Notes: generated by a model from the sequence alone, not told the origin. 64,000 nt of DNA from Aquibacillus sediminis (GCF_005870085.1 NZ_SZNM01000011.1:54934-118933); one strand, 5' to 3'. Numbered from the stretch's first letter, positions 18,928-30,140 are shown. Numbers and translations: made by a program.

Positions 18928-19638
18928 TATTGGTGTTTTATTAGGAACACCTGGTTTTCTTGGATACTTTTTCGGTGTCTTACTTGCTTTTTTTACAACT
19001 GAAATATTCCGTTCCCCATTATCCTCTGGTAATTGGAAGGTATGGATTTTCTCCAACTCTCCCCCTAAAGTCTTTAATGCCTTTTGGGAATGATTTAACT
19101 CTTCATCCATATTAGGTCCCTTCATCGCGATAAAAGTTCCCCCTATTTTACAAAGTGGCAAACATAGTTCTGATAGAACGGACATACGAGCAACAGCTCT
19201 AGCAGTTACCACATCAAAACTTTCGCGGAACTGCTGGTTCTTCCCAAACAATTCAGCACGATCGTGATAAAAGGTAACATCGTCAAGTTCTAATTGCTCT
19301 GCCAAGTGATTAAGAAAAGTAATTCGTTTTTGTAAGGAGTCAACAATGGTCACCTTTAATTCAGGGAAACAAATTTTTAATGGTATACTAGGGAATCCTG
19401 CTCCCGCTCCTACGTCACAAATACTTGCTTCCTTGGAAAATGGAAAGTAAAAAGCTGCTGTAATGGAATCATAAAAATGTTTCAGATACACTTCTTCTTT
19501 ATCAGTGATCGCAGTTAGATTCATTTTTTGATTCCATTCCACTAACGTTTGGTAATATATTTCAAATTGTTTTATTTGCTTTTCTGTTAGTTCAATGCCT
19601 TGCTGATGTAACTGATTAATAAATGTTGTTTCATCCAT
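18922..19638 (-). CDS. rsmG: 16S rRNA (guanine527-N7)-methyltransferase
   Basis: RsmG methylates G527 of 16S rRNA using S-adenosylmethionine; its loss gives low-level streptomycin resistance. The 238 residues include the SAM-binding [16 protein letters not shown] segment, the [14 protein letters not shown] motif and [21 protein letters not shown] chose the ATG at 19638 because it aligns with the B. subtilis start; the frame also allows a TTG at 19650. No strong ribosome site is visible for either. It follows mnmG across a family II repeat, in the conserved mnmE-mnmG-rsmG order. Confidence 0.94.
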   Translation of the reverse strand: MDETTFINQLHQQGIELTEKQIKQFEIYYQTLVEWNQKMNLTAITDKEEVYLKHFYDSITAAFYFPFSKEASICDVGAGAGFPSIPLKICFPELKVTIVDSLQKRITFLNHLAEQLELDDVTFYHDRAELFGKNQQFRESFDVVTARAVARMSVLSELCLPLCKIGGTFIAMKGPNMDEELNHSQKALKTLGGELEKIHTFQLPEDNGERNISVVKKASKTPKKYPRKPGVPNKTPIA

Positions 19639-19659
19639 AAAATCATCCAATCTTTTAGA

Positions 19660-19809
19660 AGGTGTTCAAAAAGTATGGCAGTGACACATTTGTATTTTTA
19701 GTGTGGATTACCTTTCTGGCCCCACGTTTCTAAAAAGTATCGCGCCGTTTCTCGAAGCTACGCCACCTCGAGGTTGTTGGTCCCTTTTAGCCTCCTTTTT
19801 GAACACGCA
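19660..19809. repeat. Family II element (GTGTTCAAAA ends), copy b
   Basis: About 150 bp between mnmG and rsmG, in the opposite orientation to copy a at 3793-3945. The termini AGGTGTTCAAAAAG and CTTTTTGAACACGC are inverted repeats, and the reverse strand aligns with copy a over most of its length. It separates two cotranscribed genes and would fold in their mRNA. Confidence 0.75.
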
Positions 19810-19812
19810 TTT

Positions 19813-21696
19813 TTATTCAACTTTTGCAATTTTTCCTTGTTCAATATACACAAGTAAAATGGATACATCTGCAGGATTAACACCTGAAATACGGGATGCT
19901 TGACCCACTGATAAAGGGCGAACCTCTTTTAGTTTCTGTCTCGCCTCTGTTGCAAGCCCACCGATTGCGTCATAATCAATATTGTCTGGAATTTTTTTGT
20001 CTTCCATTTTTTTCATCTTATCTACTTGTTGATTTGATTTATCAATATAGCCTTGATACTTTATTTGAATTTCAACTTGTTCTTTTACCTCTGGATCTAA
20101 TGTTGCTTCCGCAGGAGTAAATTGTGCAACCAATTCATACGTCATCTCTGGTCGTTTTAATAGATCGGCAGCTTTTACTGCATCCTTTAGTGGGGTTCCA
20201 CCATTGTTTGTAATCATTTCCTGAAGTTCATCAGCTGGCTTTAAAACAACCTTTTCTAATCGTTTCTTTTCCTTTTCAACTTGTTGATTCTTTTCCGTAT
20301 AGGATTGATAGCGCTCCTCAGAAATAAGTCCCAACTTATAACCAGTATCGGTTAGTCGAATATCTGCATTATCGTGACGAAGTAACAAACGGTATTCTGC
20401 TCTTGAAGTTAGTAAACGATATGGCTCATTCGTTCCTTTTGTTACTAGGTCATCAATTAATACACCGATATACGCTTGTGAGCGATCAAGAATTAATTTT
20501 TCAATATCTAAAGCACTGGCAGCAGCATTTACACCAGCAATTAACCCTTGCCCTGCCGCTTCCTCATAACCTGACGTACCGTTTATTTGTCCAGCAGTAA
20601 ACAGACCTGGAATATTTTTAACCTCTAATGTTGGCCATAATTGCGTTGGTACAACGGAATCGTACTCAATCGCATAGCCAGCACGCATAATTTCAGCTTC
20701 TTCTAACCCTGGAATGGTACGAAGCATATCTCTTTGAACAAACTCAGGTAATGATGTAGACAAACCTTGGACATATACCTCTTCCGTATCTCGTCCTTCC
20801 GGTTCTAAGAAAATTTGGTGGCGTGGTTTATCATGAAATCGAACCACTTTATCTTCTATTGATGGACAATATCTAGGTCCAGTCCCTTTAATCATGCCAG
20901 AATACATCGCAGATAATCCTAAATTATCATCGATAATTTTATGTGTGAACTCATTTGTGTATGTCAACCAGCACGGGATTTGGTCTAGAATTGCTTCCTT
21001 TGTTTCATAGGAAAAATGGCTTGGCCTTTCGTCACCTGGTTGAATTTCTGTTTTGGAATAATCAACGGTATGACTGTTCACTCTTGGAGGTGTTCCCGTT
21101 TTAAAACGAACTAAATCAAAACCTAGTTCTTCTAAATGCTCAGATAACTTCACAGATGCACGTTGGTTGTTCGGTCCACTTTCATAAGATAGGTCACCAA
21201 TGATGACACGTCCTCGCATAAATGTACCGGTTGTAATAATAACAGATTTCGCACGATATGCGGCTTTCGTTTCGGTTATAACCCCTTTACATTCACCATC
21301 TTCAACGATCAATTTCTCAACCATTCCTTGTCGCAATGTAAGGTTTTCTTGGTTTTCTAAAATATTTTTCATTTCTTGAATGTATAACGGTTTATCTGCT
21401 TGAGCTCGTAAAGCTCGAACAGCTGGCCCTTTTCCTGTATTTAGCATCCGCATTTGGATATACGTTTTATCGATTACTTTCCCCATTACCCCACCAAGTG
21501 CATCAATTTCTCTTACTACTACACCTTTGGCTGGTCCTCCAACTGACGGGTTACATGGCATAAAAGCCACCATATCTAAATTCAATGTTAGCATTAGTGT
21601 TTTGGCACCACGTTTTGCAGAAGCAATCGCAGCTTCACAACCAGCATGTCCTGCACCAATGACAATAACATCATAATTTCCTGCATCATAAGTCAT
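19813..21696 (-). CDS. mnmG: tRNA uridine 5-carboxymethylaminomethyl modification enzyme, large subunit
   Basis: MnmG is the FAD-binding partner of MnmE in making cmnm5U34 on certain tRNAs, which secures decoding of purine-ending codons. The 627-residue protein has the FAD motif [12 protein letters not shown] near the start, [23 protein letters not shown], the TGTFMRG and [19 protein letters not shown] segments, and a helical C-terminal domain that binds MnmE and tRNA. The ATG at 21696 has AAAGGAGAG upstream. It lies 40 bases after mnmE, in one operon. Confidence 0.96.
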   Translation of the reverse strand: MTYDAGNYDVIVIGAGHAGCEAAIASAKRGAKTLMLTLNLDMVAFMPCNPSVGGPAKGVVVREIDALGGVMGKVIDKTYIQMRMLNTGKGPAVRALRAQADKPLYIQEMKNILENQENLTLRQGMVEKLIVEDGECKGVITETKAAYRAKSVIITTGTFMRGRVIIGDLSYESGPNNQRASVKLSEHLEELGFDLVRFKTGTPPRVNSHTVDYSKTEIQPGDERPSHFSYETKEAILDQIPCWLTYTNEFTHKIIDDNLGLSAMYSGMIKGTGPRYCPSIEDKVVRFHDKPRHQIFLEPEGRDTEEVYVQGLSTSLPEFVQRDMLRTIPGLEEAEIMRAGYAIEYDSVVPTQLWPTLEVKNIPGLFTAGQINGTSGYEEAAGQGLIAGVNAAASALDIEKLILDRSQAYIGVLIDDLVTKGTNEPYRLLTSRAEYRLLLRHDNADIRLTDTGYKLGLISEERYQSYTEKNQQVEKEKKRLEKVVLKPADELQEMITNNGGTPLKDAVKAADLLKRPEMTYELVAQFTPAEATLDPEVKEQVEIQIKYQGYIDKSNQQVDKMKKMEDKKIPDNIDYDAIGGLATEARQKLKEVRPLSVGQASRISGVNPADVSILLVYIEQGKIAKVE

Positions 21697-21736
21697 CAGA
21701 ATGTCTCTCCTTTTAATTAACAATACTACTAGCTAC

Positions 21737-23113
21737 TTATTTTCCTAAACAGAACTGTGAGAATAATTGATCAATAAGACTTTCATGGACGGTGTCCCCA
21801 ACTATTTCTCCTAACAGCTCCCATGTTCTTGTGACATCAATTTGTACTAAGTCAATTGGCATTCCTTGTTCCATGCCATTCATTGCCTCTTCTAAAGCCG
21901 TTAACGATTGTTTTAGTAACTGAATATGTCTGACATTTGATATATAAGTAAGATCACCTGCATCTAGTTCTCCTGCAAAAAATGTATCAGCAATTGCGGA
22001 TTCTAATTCATCAATTCCTTTTTCCTCAACTAAAGTTGTGGTGACCAAACCATGGTCTTTAGCAAGTTCCTTTACTTGATCTAAATCAATTTTTTGCTCC
22101 AAGTCTGTTTTATTCACAATAACAATTACTTCTAAACCTTCGACAGCTTTAAATAAGTTAATATCTTCTTCTGTTAATTCTTCCCCATAATTAAGTAATA
22201 AAAGCACTAAATCCGACTCTTTGAGAACTTGTCTTGATTTCTCTACTCCAATTTTTTCAACAATATCTTCTGTTTCTCGGATTCCTGCAGTATCTACTAA
22301 ACGTAATGGTACACCACGAACATTGACGTATTCTTCAATCACATCTCTTGTTGTACCTGGAATGTCGGTTACAATTGCTTTATTCTCATGGACAAGCGCA
22401 TTTAATAAGGAAGACTTACCAACATTAGGTCTACCAATAATTGCTGTTGCTAAACCTTCTCTTAATATTTTTCCTTGTTGCGCCATTTGTAATAACCGCT
22501 CTATTTCCTTATACACTTCTTTTGTTTTTGTCATCATCATGTCATGTGACATTTCTTCCACATCGTCATATTCTGGATAGTCTATATTCACTTCTACATG
22601 CGCAACTGTTTCAAGCAGCTCTTGACGTAACTTTTGAATGAGTTTTGATAATCGTCCATCCATTTGTTTTAACGCTACATTCATTGCTTTGTCCGTTTTA
22701 GCGCGAATAAGATCCATTACCGCTTCCGCTTGGGATAAATCAATTCTTCCATTTAAAAATGCTCTTTTCGTAAACTCACCAGGTTCAGCTAAACGAGCCC
22801 CTTTTGACAACACAATATTCAACAATCGATTTACCGACGCTAACCCACCATGACAATTGATTTCTACTACATCTTCTCGAGTAAACGTTTTTGGCCCTCT
22901 CATTACAGTGACCATTACCTCTTCTGCTACTTCATTTGTTTCTGGATCTATTATTTTCCCATAATGAATCGTGTGGGACTCTACCTCTTTTAACTCTTTT
23001 CCATCAAACAACTCACTCGTTATTGCCACCGCTTCTTCTCCACTCAACCTAACGATCGCAATGGCTCCCTCACCTATTGGAGTGGATATTGCAGCTATTG
23101 TATCTGTATCCAT
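21737..23113 (-). CDS. mnmE: tRNA modification GTPase MnmE
   Basis: MnmE acts with MnmG and a folate cofactor in wobble uridine modification. The 458 residues show the N-terminal folate-binding domain with [16 protein letters not shown], a helical domain, and an inserted G domain. That domain carries [25 protein letters not shown] and NKTD, and the protein ends in FCLGK with the functional cysteine. I chose the ATG at 23113, which has TAGGAG upstream and the family N-terminus; the open frame runs on 16 codons upstream. Five DnaA boxes lie just before the gene, which could tie its expression to DnaA. Confidence 0.96.
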   Translation of the reverse strand: MDTDTIAAISTPIGEGAIAIVRLSGEEAVAITSELFDGKELKEVESHTIHYGKIIDPETNEVAEEVMVTVMRGPKTFTREDVVEINCHGGLASVNRLLNIVLSKGARLAEPGEFTKRAFLNGRIDLSQAEAVMDLIRAKTDKAMNVALKQMDGRLSKLIQKLRQELLETVAHVEVNIDYPEYDDVEEMSHDMMMTKTKEVYKEIERLLQMAQQGKILREGLATAIIGRPNVGKSSLLNALVHENKAIVTDIPGTTRDVIEEYVNVRGVPLRLVDTAGIRETEDIVEKIGVEKSRQVLKESDLVLLLLNYGEELTEEDINLFKAVEGLEVIVIVNKTDLEQKIDLDQVKELAKDHGLVTTTLVEEKGIDELESAIADTFFAGELDAGDLTYISNVRHIQLLKQSLTALEEAMNGMEQGMPIDLVQIDVTRTWELLGEIVGDTVHESLIDQLFSQFCLGK

Positions 23114-23161
23114 TTCTTCACTCCTACATTTTTCATGCAATTTAGTATAAACATATACCAT

Positions 23162-23315
23162 CTATCCACAGTCATTACTTTTTATAGTTACTAACAATTT
23201 AGAATACCACAAAATCCCCCACATTCAAACTATCCACACCTCAAATTTTCTCTTGTTTTTATCTTGTCCACATGTGAATAAAACATAAACAAAACAGTAT
23301 GTTTTTTTATCCACA
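23162..23315. promoter_or_regulatory. DnaA-box cluster upstream of mnmE
   Basis: Five DnaA-box-like 9-mers occur in 154 bases: CTATCCACA at 23162 and 23230, TTGTCCACA at 23264, the inverse of TTATTCACA at 23273, and a perfect TTATCCACA at 23307. Such density away from oriC suggests a DnaA-titrating or regulatory site. Confidence 0.7.
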
Positions 23316-23352
23316 GTAAACTAATTAAATAGAAGGAACAAAACCTTTTTAT

Positions 23353-23962
23353 TGCGTATTTGCTGTACTATACGACATAACCTTCTTAATTTTGCTCTCT
23401 ACCATTCTGATTGAAATAAGTGATATACCACGCTGCGGCAGAATACTACGCTTTCCATGGGCGCGGCCTCAGCTAACTTGGTAAAGAAACCCACTTCACC
23501 AAGTGGATCTTCGGCTCGCGCTCTTCCCATAGGACAAGGAACGCGTCGGAGCGACACATCGCACGAAGAAAATCGGTTTGTATTTTCGAGGAGTCTACGT
23601 ATTCTGCCTTCGCTGAGATAAGTTCTCTGATTAGAAGTAAATCTAATGCGATATAATTTAAAAATAGCGATTATACTGCAATATTATGTTAACGTGCCTT
23701 TAACAATAAAAAGGTATATTTGATATTTTTGATATTTTAAGCAATTCTCTATAAAACTTCAGATCACCGAAAAAAGCGGAGGAAATACACGGAGACTCCT
23801 ATGGGACTAGTGGCATCGGTGAGACCCCGCAGTGAGGAACGAACGAGGAGGCTCACCAGCCCCCCATGGAAAGCGTAGTGTATTTCCGTAGCGATTTTTA
23901 GCATTCATCCTTTAGAGGAGGGTGAAGTTATGTCATATAAAACAGCTTTTACGTCATATGCA
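23353..23962. repeat. Composite palindromic element, copy 3
   Basis: About 610 bp between mnmE and jag, in A-linker-B order. Left end: TGCTGTACTATACGACATAAC; right end: GTTATGTCATATAAAACAGC. Module A (from 23437) contains a 55-bp insertion at 23534-23590 that is also found in copy 2. Module B (23772-23895) keeps the GCGGAGGAAATACAC and GTGTATTTCCG arms. No coding frame is convincing. Confidence 0.85.
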
Positions 23963-24080
23963 GCAATCTCATGATGGCAAAATAAAAAAATACCCCTTCG
24001 TACTTGTTTTTATCGAAAGAGAAAGTTTAGCTAGTTAGATATTAGTAGTGATGATCCTCAAATTATAAAAAAATCCACAA

Positions 24081-24111
24081 AAATAAACTCCTACAATAAT
24101 GTAGGAGTTTA
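24081..24111 (-). terminator. Terminator after jag
   Basis: TAAACTCCTACA and its inverse pair across four bases; on the minus strand TTTTTG follows. It is ten bases past the jag stop codon. Confidence 0.87.
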
Positions 24112-24121
24112 CTTTTGTGTT

Positions 24122-24736
24122 CTATGGCCGGATCACGACAAATCTGTTTGGCTCTTTTCCATCTGAAAAGGTAGAAATCCGGTCATCTTTTTGTAAAACT
24201 GTATGGATAATTTTACGTTCATATGAAGGCATCGGTTCAAGTGACACATCACGTTTTGTTTGAATGGCTTTGTCTGCTAACCGAGTTGCTAAATTTTCTA
24301 ACGTTTGTCTACGACGTTCACGATATCCTTCTGCATCAATAATGACTGTATAATACTGATCAGGTTTTCGATTGATTGCCAGTTGGACTAAATACTGAAG
24401 AGCATTTAACGTTTGGCCCCTCTTACCTATTAAAATGGCAATCTTTTCGCCCGTTAAATTAAAATAAACATCTCGATCTTTAACGATTGTTTCTACTTCT
24501 ACGTCAACACCCATTTGCTTTACAATATTTACTAAATAATCTTCTGCTTGCTGTATTCCATTTTCAGTTATGGACACCTTAACAATTGCTGGCTTCGAAC
24601 CAAATAAGCCAAGTAAACCTTTTTTACCCTCATCAATTATATCAATGTCAACTTGGTCCCTCGAGGTGTTTAACTGCTTCAATGCTGATTGGACCGCCTC
24701 ATCCACTGTTTGTCCAGTAGCAGTCACTTGTTTCAC
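24122..24736 (-). CDS. jag: RNA-binding protein Jag (KhpB)
   Basis: Jag/KhpB is an RNA-binding protein linked to cell wall and division control and encoded with spoIIIJ. The 204 residues have the Jag N-terminal domain (1-50, [10 protein letters not shown] and [12 protein letters not shown]), a KH domain with the [14 protein letters not shown] loop (about 110-125), and a C-terminal R3H domain. The GTG start at 24736 overlaps the spoIIIJ stop as GTGA, with GGGAGG upstream, so translation is coupled. Confidence 0.93.
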   Translation of the reverse strand: MKQVTATGQTVDEAVQSALKQLNTSRDQVDIDIIDEGKKGLLGLFGSKPAIVKVSITENGIQQAEDYLVNIVKQMGVDVEVETIVKDRDVYFNLTGEKIAILIGKRGQTLNALQYLVQLAINRKPDQYYTVIIDAEGYRERRRQTLENLATRLADKAIQTKRDVSLEPMPSYERKIIHTVLQKDDRISTFSDGKEPNRFVVIRP

Positions 24737-25506
24737 TTTTTATTTCCTCCCGTTTCAGCATCTTTCATCATTGGGTTTCTGACTAGTAATGTCTGAGCCA
24801 CCATAAATATGTTACCAACAACCCAATAAAGCGCTAGAGCTGATGGGAAAAAGAATGCTACAACACCAATCATAATCGGCATCATATAAAGCATCATTTG
24901 CATTTGTGGCATTGCTGTATTTTGAGCACCCGACATTCCTGCCATCATCAACTTTTGTTGAGCAAAAGTAGCTACCGCTGCAATAATTGGTAATATATAA
25001 TCTGGTTCACCTAATTGGAACCATAAAAAGCTATGTTCTTTTATTTCAAACGTACGCATAATCGCATGGTAAAATGCGATTAATATTGGCATTTGTACAA
25101 TGATCGGTAAACAACCTGCAAGTGGGTTTACTCCATTTTTTTGGAATAACTCCATTGTTTCTTGCTGCAATTTTTGTTGTGTTTGAGCATCTTTAGAACT
25201 ATACTTTTCTCGCAGTTCTTGTAATTGAGGTTGAATTGCCTGCATCCCTTTTGAACTTTTTAACTGCTTAATATTAAGTGGTAATAAGATCAAACGAATC
25301 AGGACCGTTACCAATACAATCGAAAGTCCGTAATCTTCACCAAAAAACTCCGCAACCTCCGTTATTAACCAGGATAAAGGATAAACAAAATAACTATTCC
25401 ATATCCCAGTACTTTCTCTAGTGATTTCTTGGTCTACTTCTGTACATCCAGTTAGTAGAGCCAACACTCCAACTAAGGTCAATAAAAGCAAGACCTTTTT
25501 CCGCAA
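24733..25506 (-). CDS. spoIIIJ: Membrane protein insertase YidC/SpoIIIJ
   Basis: A YidC-family insertase that places proteins in the membrane and is needed for forespore sigma-G activity in B. subtilis. The 257-residue precursor has a lipoprotein signal ending LLTGC, with Cys21 lipidated, then five membrane helices. The [10 protein letters not shown] segment supplies the conserved arginine of the hydrophilic groove. The start is TTG with GGAGGAAGG upstream. It is cotranscribed with jag. The MifM-type regulation seen for the second paralogue YidC2 is not evident here. Confidence 0.94.
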   Translation of the reverse strand: MRKKVLLLLTLVGVLALLTGCTEVDQEITRESTGIWNSYFVYPLSWLITEVAEFFGEDYGLSIVLVTVLIRLILLPLNIKQLKSSKGMQAIQPQLQELREKYSSKDAQTQQKLQQETMELFQKNGVNPLAGCLPIIVQMPILIAFYHAIMRTFEIKEHSFLWFQLGEPDYILPIIAAVATFAQQKLMMAGMSGAQNTAMPQMQMMLYMMPIMIGVVAFFFPSALALYWVVGNIFMVAQTLLVRNPMMKDAETGGNKK

Positions 25507-25628
25507 TGTCCTTCCTCCTTACCAATATCCATCCTATGTAGAAAAATATATTAACATATTACCTTTAACCTAACCACTCTTCTACAAGTATAAAAATAAA
25601 TATAGAAACGTTTACATAATGAATATAA

Positions 25629-25973
25629 TTATCTATTTTTTAATAATTTTGTTTTAAATAATACATGGGTTAAACTTTTTTTCATTTGATGGAAATCCAT
25701 ATCTTTGGTTGGATTTCTTGCAATAATAATAAAATCATATGGATCAGCAATTTGATCATCTAATTCTAAGAAGGCTTGTCTTAAATAACGCTTAATTCGA
25801 TTTCGTACAACCGCGTTACCTACCTTTTTACTGACAGATAAACCAACCCGATAATGTTCTTGGTCACTTTTTTTCAAAAAATATAAGACTAATTGCCGAT
25901 TCGCAAAGGATTTTCCTTTTTTAAATACTTGCTGAAACTCTTCATTCTTTTTAAGACGATATGCCTTTTTCAT
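25629..25973 (-). CDS. rnpA: Ribonuclease P protein component
   Basis: RnpA assists the RNase P ribozyme in 5' processing of tRNA. The 114 residues start [20 protein letters not shown] and include the [17 protein letters not shown] motif, the RNR signature that binds the catalytic RNA. The frame is open 29 codons further, but GGAGG ten bases before the ATG at 25973 and the family start decide. It lies downstream of rpmH, separated by a large hairpin. Confidence 0.95.
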   Translation of the reverse strand: MKKAYRLKKNEEFQQVFKKGKSFANRQLVLYFLKKSDQEHYRVGLSVSKKVGNAVVRNRIKRYLRQAFLELDDQIADPYDFIIIARNPTKDMDFHQMKKSLTHVLFKTKLLKNR

Positions 25974-26110
25974 TGCATAGTGCCCTCCAAGCTGCGAATC
26001 AACCCTCAATAGAGGATAATTTACTCTATCATATACTATATCAACATCGTAAGTTTTCATTCAAACTTCATCTTATTCTTAATTACTTCATCTTACTATC
26101 AGCATTTTGA

Positions 26111-26166
26111 AATATGTCAGTGGATCTTTTCCCCTCAATTTCTAGAAAAAAGACCACTGACATATT
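26111..26166 (-). promoter_or_regulatory. Large hairpin between rpmH and rnpA
   Basis: AATATGTCAGTGG at 26111 pairs with CCACTGACATATT ending at 26166, with further pairing of TCTTTT and AAAAGA. No T run follows on either strand, so it looks like an RNA processing or stability element that separates rpmH from rnpA levels, not a plain terminator. Confidence 0.6.
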
Positions 26167-26175
26167 TTCAGTGGC

Positions 26176-26310
<135 letters not shown>

Positions 26311-26368
26311 TTATCTTACACCTCCCTGAGGAATTAAAATTACAAATAATTTCAAGACAGTCTCACAC

Positions 26369-26398
26369 ATTATAATTAATTTATATGTACTCTGTCAA
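26369..26398 (-). promoter_or_regulatory. Promoter of rpmH
   Basis: On the minus strand perfect TTGACA (26393-26398) and perfect TATAAT (26369-26374) boxes are separated by 18 bases, about 60 bases before rpmH. Confidence 0.85.
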
Positions 26399-26542
26399 CT
26401 TTATTTCATATTTCTCTTACCCTTTTGCCATATTTCTTTTCCTACATGCATTCAGTTTCACTACTCAGATCAGAGGAAAAACACAGAAAAAATTTTTTTC
26501 GTCATTTTTCTCTTTAAATTCTTATTTTAAACCCATTTTCAA

Positions 26543-26883
26543 CTATCCACAACAGTTGTCGACAATTTTTGCACCCTCCCCTTTTTCTCCACAGCAGTTA
26601 TCGACAAGATAACCACAAAATCTTGATTTGTGGATATTATTTATCTACAAATTGTGTTTGATGTGGATAACTGTCGAAAAACCATTGCTTTTACTGTTTT
26701 TATTTGGTATTATATTTGTGTTTTAATACTTGAATAACTTATTCACAAAATATATCTATCCACAGATTGTGAATAACATGTGGATAGATATTCACATCGT
26801 TGTTTATGTATTTATCAACAATGTTGTGGAAACTGGAAATAACTTAGTTAATACCTCTCATTTTTCGATTTTATTTATCCACA
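26543..26883. promoter_or_regulatory. DnaA-box cluster upstream of dnaA (oriC, left part)
   Basis: At least ten 9-mers within one mismatch of TTATCCACA occur on both strands. Perfect copies are at 26662-26670 (minus strand) and 26875-26883 (plus strand); close variants are at 26543, 26585, 26598, 26629, 26641, 26739, 26756, 26768 and 26779. This is the upstream half of the bipartite Bacillus-type origin and would also mediate DnaA autoregulation. Confidence 0.93.
26685..26713 (+). promoter_or_regulatory. Candidate dnaA promoter
   Basis: TTGCTT (26685-26690) and TATTAT (26708-26713) are 17 bases apart. A perfect DnaA box ends 15 bases upstream and others follow downstream, fitting autorepression by DnaA. 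Confidence 0.6.
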
Positions 26884-26995
26884 TGTATATGATTATGATT
26901 GCCTTTCGATCTTTCGGCTTTTTATTTAGCATTTTTGAAAGATGGCGAGAGGTTTTTTGTTTCCTATTTGTCCATTAGAGAAAGGGGTGACTATT

Positions 26996-28351
26996 TTGGA
27001 AAACATTCAGGAATTATGGATCAATACACTTCAATCCATTCAAGACAAAATTAGTAAACCTAGTTTTGATACATGGTTGAAAAATACAACTGCAGATAAG
27101 ATTGAAAATGACACGTTAATTATTTCTGCTCCGAATGAATTTGCTAGAGATTGGTTAGAAAATCGCTATACAGACCTTATTTCTGAGGCCCTATTTGAAG
27201 TCACTGGAGCAAAGTTAAACACCAAATTTGTTATACCGGAAGTGGTTAGTGAAGTTGATCAAATGAAACAAAGTACAAAAAATATCCAAGATACGAAGAC
27301 CCAGGAAAACAATGATGATTCACTAAAAACGATGCTTAATTCTAAGTATACCTTTGATACCTTTGTGATTGGTTCTGGTAACCGCTTTGCTCACGCGGCC
27401 TCTCTTGCTGTAGCAGAAGCCCCTGCAAAAGCATATAACCCCCTTTTCATTTATGGTGGTGTTGGATTAGGTAAAACACACTTAATGCATGCAATTGGAC
27501 ATTATGTTTTAGACCATAACCCAATGGCCAAGGTTGTCTATTTAACATCTGAAAAATTCACAAATGAATTTATTAATTCAATCCGTGATAATAAAGCAGA
27601 TAATTTTCGAAATAAGTACCGAAATGTAGATGTGTTACTAATTGATGATATTCAATTTTTAGCAGGAAAAGAACAAACGCAAGAGGAATTTTTCCATACC
27701 TTTAATGCATTACATGAAGAAAATAAACAAATTGTCATCTCAAGTGACCGTCCTCCTAAAGAAATTCCCACTTTAGAAGATCGCCTGCGGTCACGTTTTG
27801 AATGGGGCCTTATCACAGATATTACACCACCAGATCTAGAAACTAGAATTGCAATCTTACGCAAAAAAGCAAAGGCAGAAGGACTAGATATACCAAACGA
27901 GGTTATGTTATATATTGCGAATCAAATAGATACCAATATTCGTGAATTAGAGGGGGCACTTATACGAGTTGTCGCATACTCTTCTTTAATAAATGAAGAT
28001 ATCGATGCATCACTTGCTGCACAAGCACTAAAAGATATCATACCTAGTTCCAAGCCTAAAGTGGTTACAGTTCAAGGAATACAAGAAATTGTTGCAGAAA
28101 AATATAATATTAAAATAGAAGAATTTGCTGCTAAAAAACGAACAAAATCAATTGCTTTCCCTCGTCAAATTGCGATGTATTTATCAAGGGAGTTAACTGA
28201 TTTATCCTTACCCAAAATTGGTGAAGAATTTGGTGGAAGAGATCATACAACTGTCATTCATGCCCATGAAAAAATTTCGAAAATGATAAGTAATGATCAA
28301 GTTTTACAAAAAGATATAGAAGAATTAAAAGAAAGTATAAAATCGATATAA
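26996..28351 (+). CDS. dnaA: Chromosomal replication initiator DnaA
   Basis: DnaA binds DnaA boxes and melts the origin. The 451-residue protein has domain I (1-80, [17 protein letters not shown]), a short linker, and an AAA+ domain with Walker [10 protein letters not shown], Walker B LLIDDIQF and the arginine-finger box. The C-terminal DNA-binding domain IV carries [16 protein letters not shown] chose the TTG at 26996 because AAAGGGG lies eight bases upstream and the next residues match the B. subtilis N-terminus; the longer frame from 26942 has no ribosome site. Confidence 0.97.
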   Translation: MENIQELWINTLQSIQDKISKPSFDTWLKNTTADKIENDTLIISAPNEFARDWLENRYTDLISEALFEVTGAKLNTKFVIPEVVSEVDQMKQSTKNIQDTKTQENNDDSLKTMLNSKYTFDTFVIGSGNRFAHAASLAVAEAPAKAYNPLFIYGGVGLGKTHLMHAIGHYVLDHNPMAKVVYLTSEKFTNEFINSIRDNKADNFRNKYRNVDVLLIDDIQFLAGKEQTQEEFFHTFNALHEENKQIVISSDRPPKEIPTLEDRLRSRFEWGLITDITPPDLETRIAILRKKAKAEGLDIPNEVMLYIANQIDTNIRELEGALIRVVAYSSLINEDIDASLAAQALKDIIPSSKPKVVTVQGIQEIVAEKYNIKIEEFAAKKRTKSIAFPRQIAMYLSRELTDLSLPKIGEEFGGRDHTTVIHAHEKISKMISNDQVLQKDIEELKESIKSI

Positions 28352-28388
28352 TTTCGTTTATTTTTATCGATTTTTAAACTGCTATTTT

Positions 28389-28550
28389 TTATCCACATGT
28401 GAATAGTGTGCATACAAATTACATTTTACTAACAGTCTATCCACATGCGGGTAGACTTCGTTGGTTTGAGGAAAATTAACTTATCCACATAATCACAGGC
28501 CCTATTACTATTATTACTATATTTTATTAATAATAATTATATAAATGACT
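28389..28550. other. oriC: oriC unwinding region between dnaA and dnaN
   Basis: DnaA boxes at 28389 (perfect TTATCCACA), 28437 (CTATCCACA) and 28481 (perfect) precede a short GC patch, CAGGCCC. Next comes a row of CTA/TTA triplets matching the DnaA-trio pattern (28502-28520), then a 30-base A/T-only stretch. This is the architecture of the B. subtilis basal unwinding system, so the replication start is placed near 28.5 kb. Confidence 0.93.
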
Positions 28551-28570
28551 TCCACTAGGAGGATTTTTTT

Positions 28571-29710
28571 ATGAAATTTATCATTCAACGCGATCAATTA
28601 ATGGAGAGTGTCCAAAATGTGATGAAGGCTATCTCTTCAAGAACAACGATTCCAATTCTGACTGGAATGAAAATAGAGGCAAATGAGAATGGAATAAAAC
28701 TTACTGGTAGTGATTCAGATATATCAATTGAATCCTTTATTCCTAAAGAAGAAGATGGCATAGAGTATGTAGAACAAATTGAACCAGGAAGTATTGTATT
28801 ACAAGCAAAATATTTCCCTGATATTGTTAAGAAGTTACCTCAAAAAACAGTAGAAATAGAATCTGAAGGATTACAAGTCACCATTCGCTCAGGCAGTGCG
28901 GAATTTCATTTAAATGGTCAAGATGCTGAAGAATATCCACAACTACCACAACTTCATACAGAAGATAGTTTTGAAATCCCGACAGATTTGCTTAAAAATT
29001 TGATTAAACAAACTGTGTTTGCTGTTTCTGCAGTTGAAACTCGTCCTATTCTGACAGGTGTTAACATGAAGTTAGAAGATAATTATTTAAACTTTGTAGC
29101 AACAGATAGCCATCGTTTGGCAGCCCGGAAAATACCGTTAGAGGTAGATACTACCAATATGACTTTTTCAAGTGTAGTTATTCCTGGTAAAAGTTTAAAC
29201 GAGTTGAATAAAATATTAGAAGATACACAAGAAAACATTGAAATAAGTGTTACAGAAAATCAAATTTTATTTAGAACCAGGCACTTATATTTCTTATCTC
29301 GCTTATTAGATGGGAATTATCCAGAAACATCTCGCTTAATTCCAGAGCAAAGTAAAACGGTTGTGCATAGTCCAACCAAAGAATTGTTACAATCGATTGA
29401 TCGTGCTTCATTACTTGCCAAAGAAAGTAGAAATAATGTTGTACGTCTTTCCGCAAAGGAAAATAACCAGTTAGAAATAAGCAGTAACTCCCCAGAGGTA
29501 GGAAATGTTATGGAGGAGATCAATGTAAACTCCATAGAAGGAGAAGAATTGAAAATTTCCTTTAGTGCCAAGTATATGATGGATGCACTAAAGGCAGTTG
29601 AAAATGATCAAGTAAGAATTGAATTTACAGGTGCGATGCGTCCATTTATAATTCGACCAATAGATAACGATCAAATCTTACAACTTATTTTACCGGTTAG
29701 AACTTATTAA
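28571..29710 (+). CDS. dnaN: DNA polymerase III beta subunit (sliding clamp)
   Basis: The beta clamp is a ring-shaped dimer that tethers polymerase and many partners to DNA. The 379 residues fold as three repeated domains; recognisable segments are MKFIIQRDQLMESVQNV, ATDSHRLAARK in the middle and the terminal RPFIIRP with LILPVRTY. TAGGAGG stands seven bases before the ATG. It is directly downstream of the origin and probably shares transcripts with dnaA. A terminator follows. Confidence 0.97.
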   Translation: MKFIIQRDQLMESVQNVMKAISSRTTIPILTGMKIEANENGIKLTGSDSDISIESFIPKEEDGIEYVEQIEPGSIVLQAKYFPDIVKKLPQKTVEIESEGLQVTIRSGSAEFHLNGQDAEEYPQLPQLHTEDSFEIPTDLLKNLIKQTVFAVSAVETRPILTGVNMKLEDNYLNFVATDSHRLAARKIPLEVDTTNMTFSSVVIPGKSLNELNKILEDTQENIEISVTENQILFRTRHLYFLSRLLDGNYPETSRLIPEQSKTVVHSPTKELLQSIDRASLLAKESRNNVVRLSAKENNQLEISSNSPEVGNVMEEINVNSIEGEELKISFSAKYMMDALKAVENDQVRIEFTGAMRPFIIRPIDNDQILQLILPVRTY

Positions 29711-29790
29711 TTATGTATAGGGACTATATGTACTGTACACATAATAGTTTTTATGTCGTAATAACTTTAAATTTTTTGTAAACAATAATG

Positions 29791-29838
29791 AAAAGTAAAA
29801 CTCTTATTGAAATAGTTCGATAAGAGTTTTTTACTTTC
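29791..29838 (+). terminator. Terminator after dnaN
   Basis: AAAACTCTTAT pairs with ATAAGAGTTTT, followed by further T residues on the plus strand, 80 bases after dnaN. Confidence 0.82.
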
Positions 29839-29912
29839 ATCCAATTCGGCTTTCTTTATTGTGAAAATTTTAGTAAAATAAATAGAAGGCCTAAAAAAGG
29901 TAAGGTGATACA

Positions 29913-30140
29913 ATGAACGAGAAAATAGCAATAAACACTGAATATATTCAGCTAGGTCAATTTTTAAAATTAGCTAATATTATGGAATCAGGCGGTATGG
30001 TTAAATTATTCTTATCTGAAAATAGCGTGTACGTGAATGGAGAGGCTGAAAACAGACGAGGTAAAAAACTGTATCCTGGTGACCAAGTTGAAATTGAGGA
30101 TGTTGGGACTTTCGTTGTTTCAACAGAAAAAGAGGCATAA
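29913..30140 (+). CDS. rlbA: S4-domain protein RlbA (YaaA)
   Basis: A 75-residue protein made of one S4 RNA-binding domain: LGQFLKLANIMESGGMVKLFL, then YVNGEAENRRGKKLYPGDQVEI. In B. subtilis the equivalent YaaA lies between dnaN and recF, as here, and is linked to ribosome biogenesis. AAGGTGAT precedes the ATG. The exact target is uncertain. Confidence 0.9.
   Translation: MNEKIAINTEYIQLGQFLKLANIMESGGMVKLFLSENSVYVNGEAENRRGKKLYPGDQVEIEDVGTFVVSTEKEA

Noticed and set aside
22221..22580. 119-codon plus-strand frame within mnmE
   Set aside because: It is antisense to the conserved G domain of mnmE and shows no protein family features.
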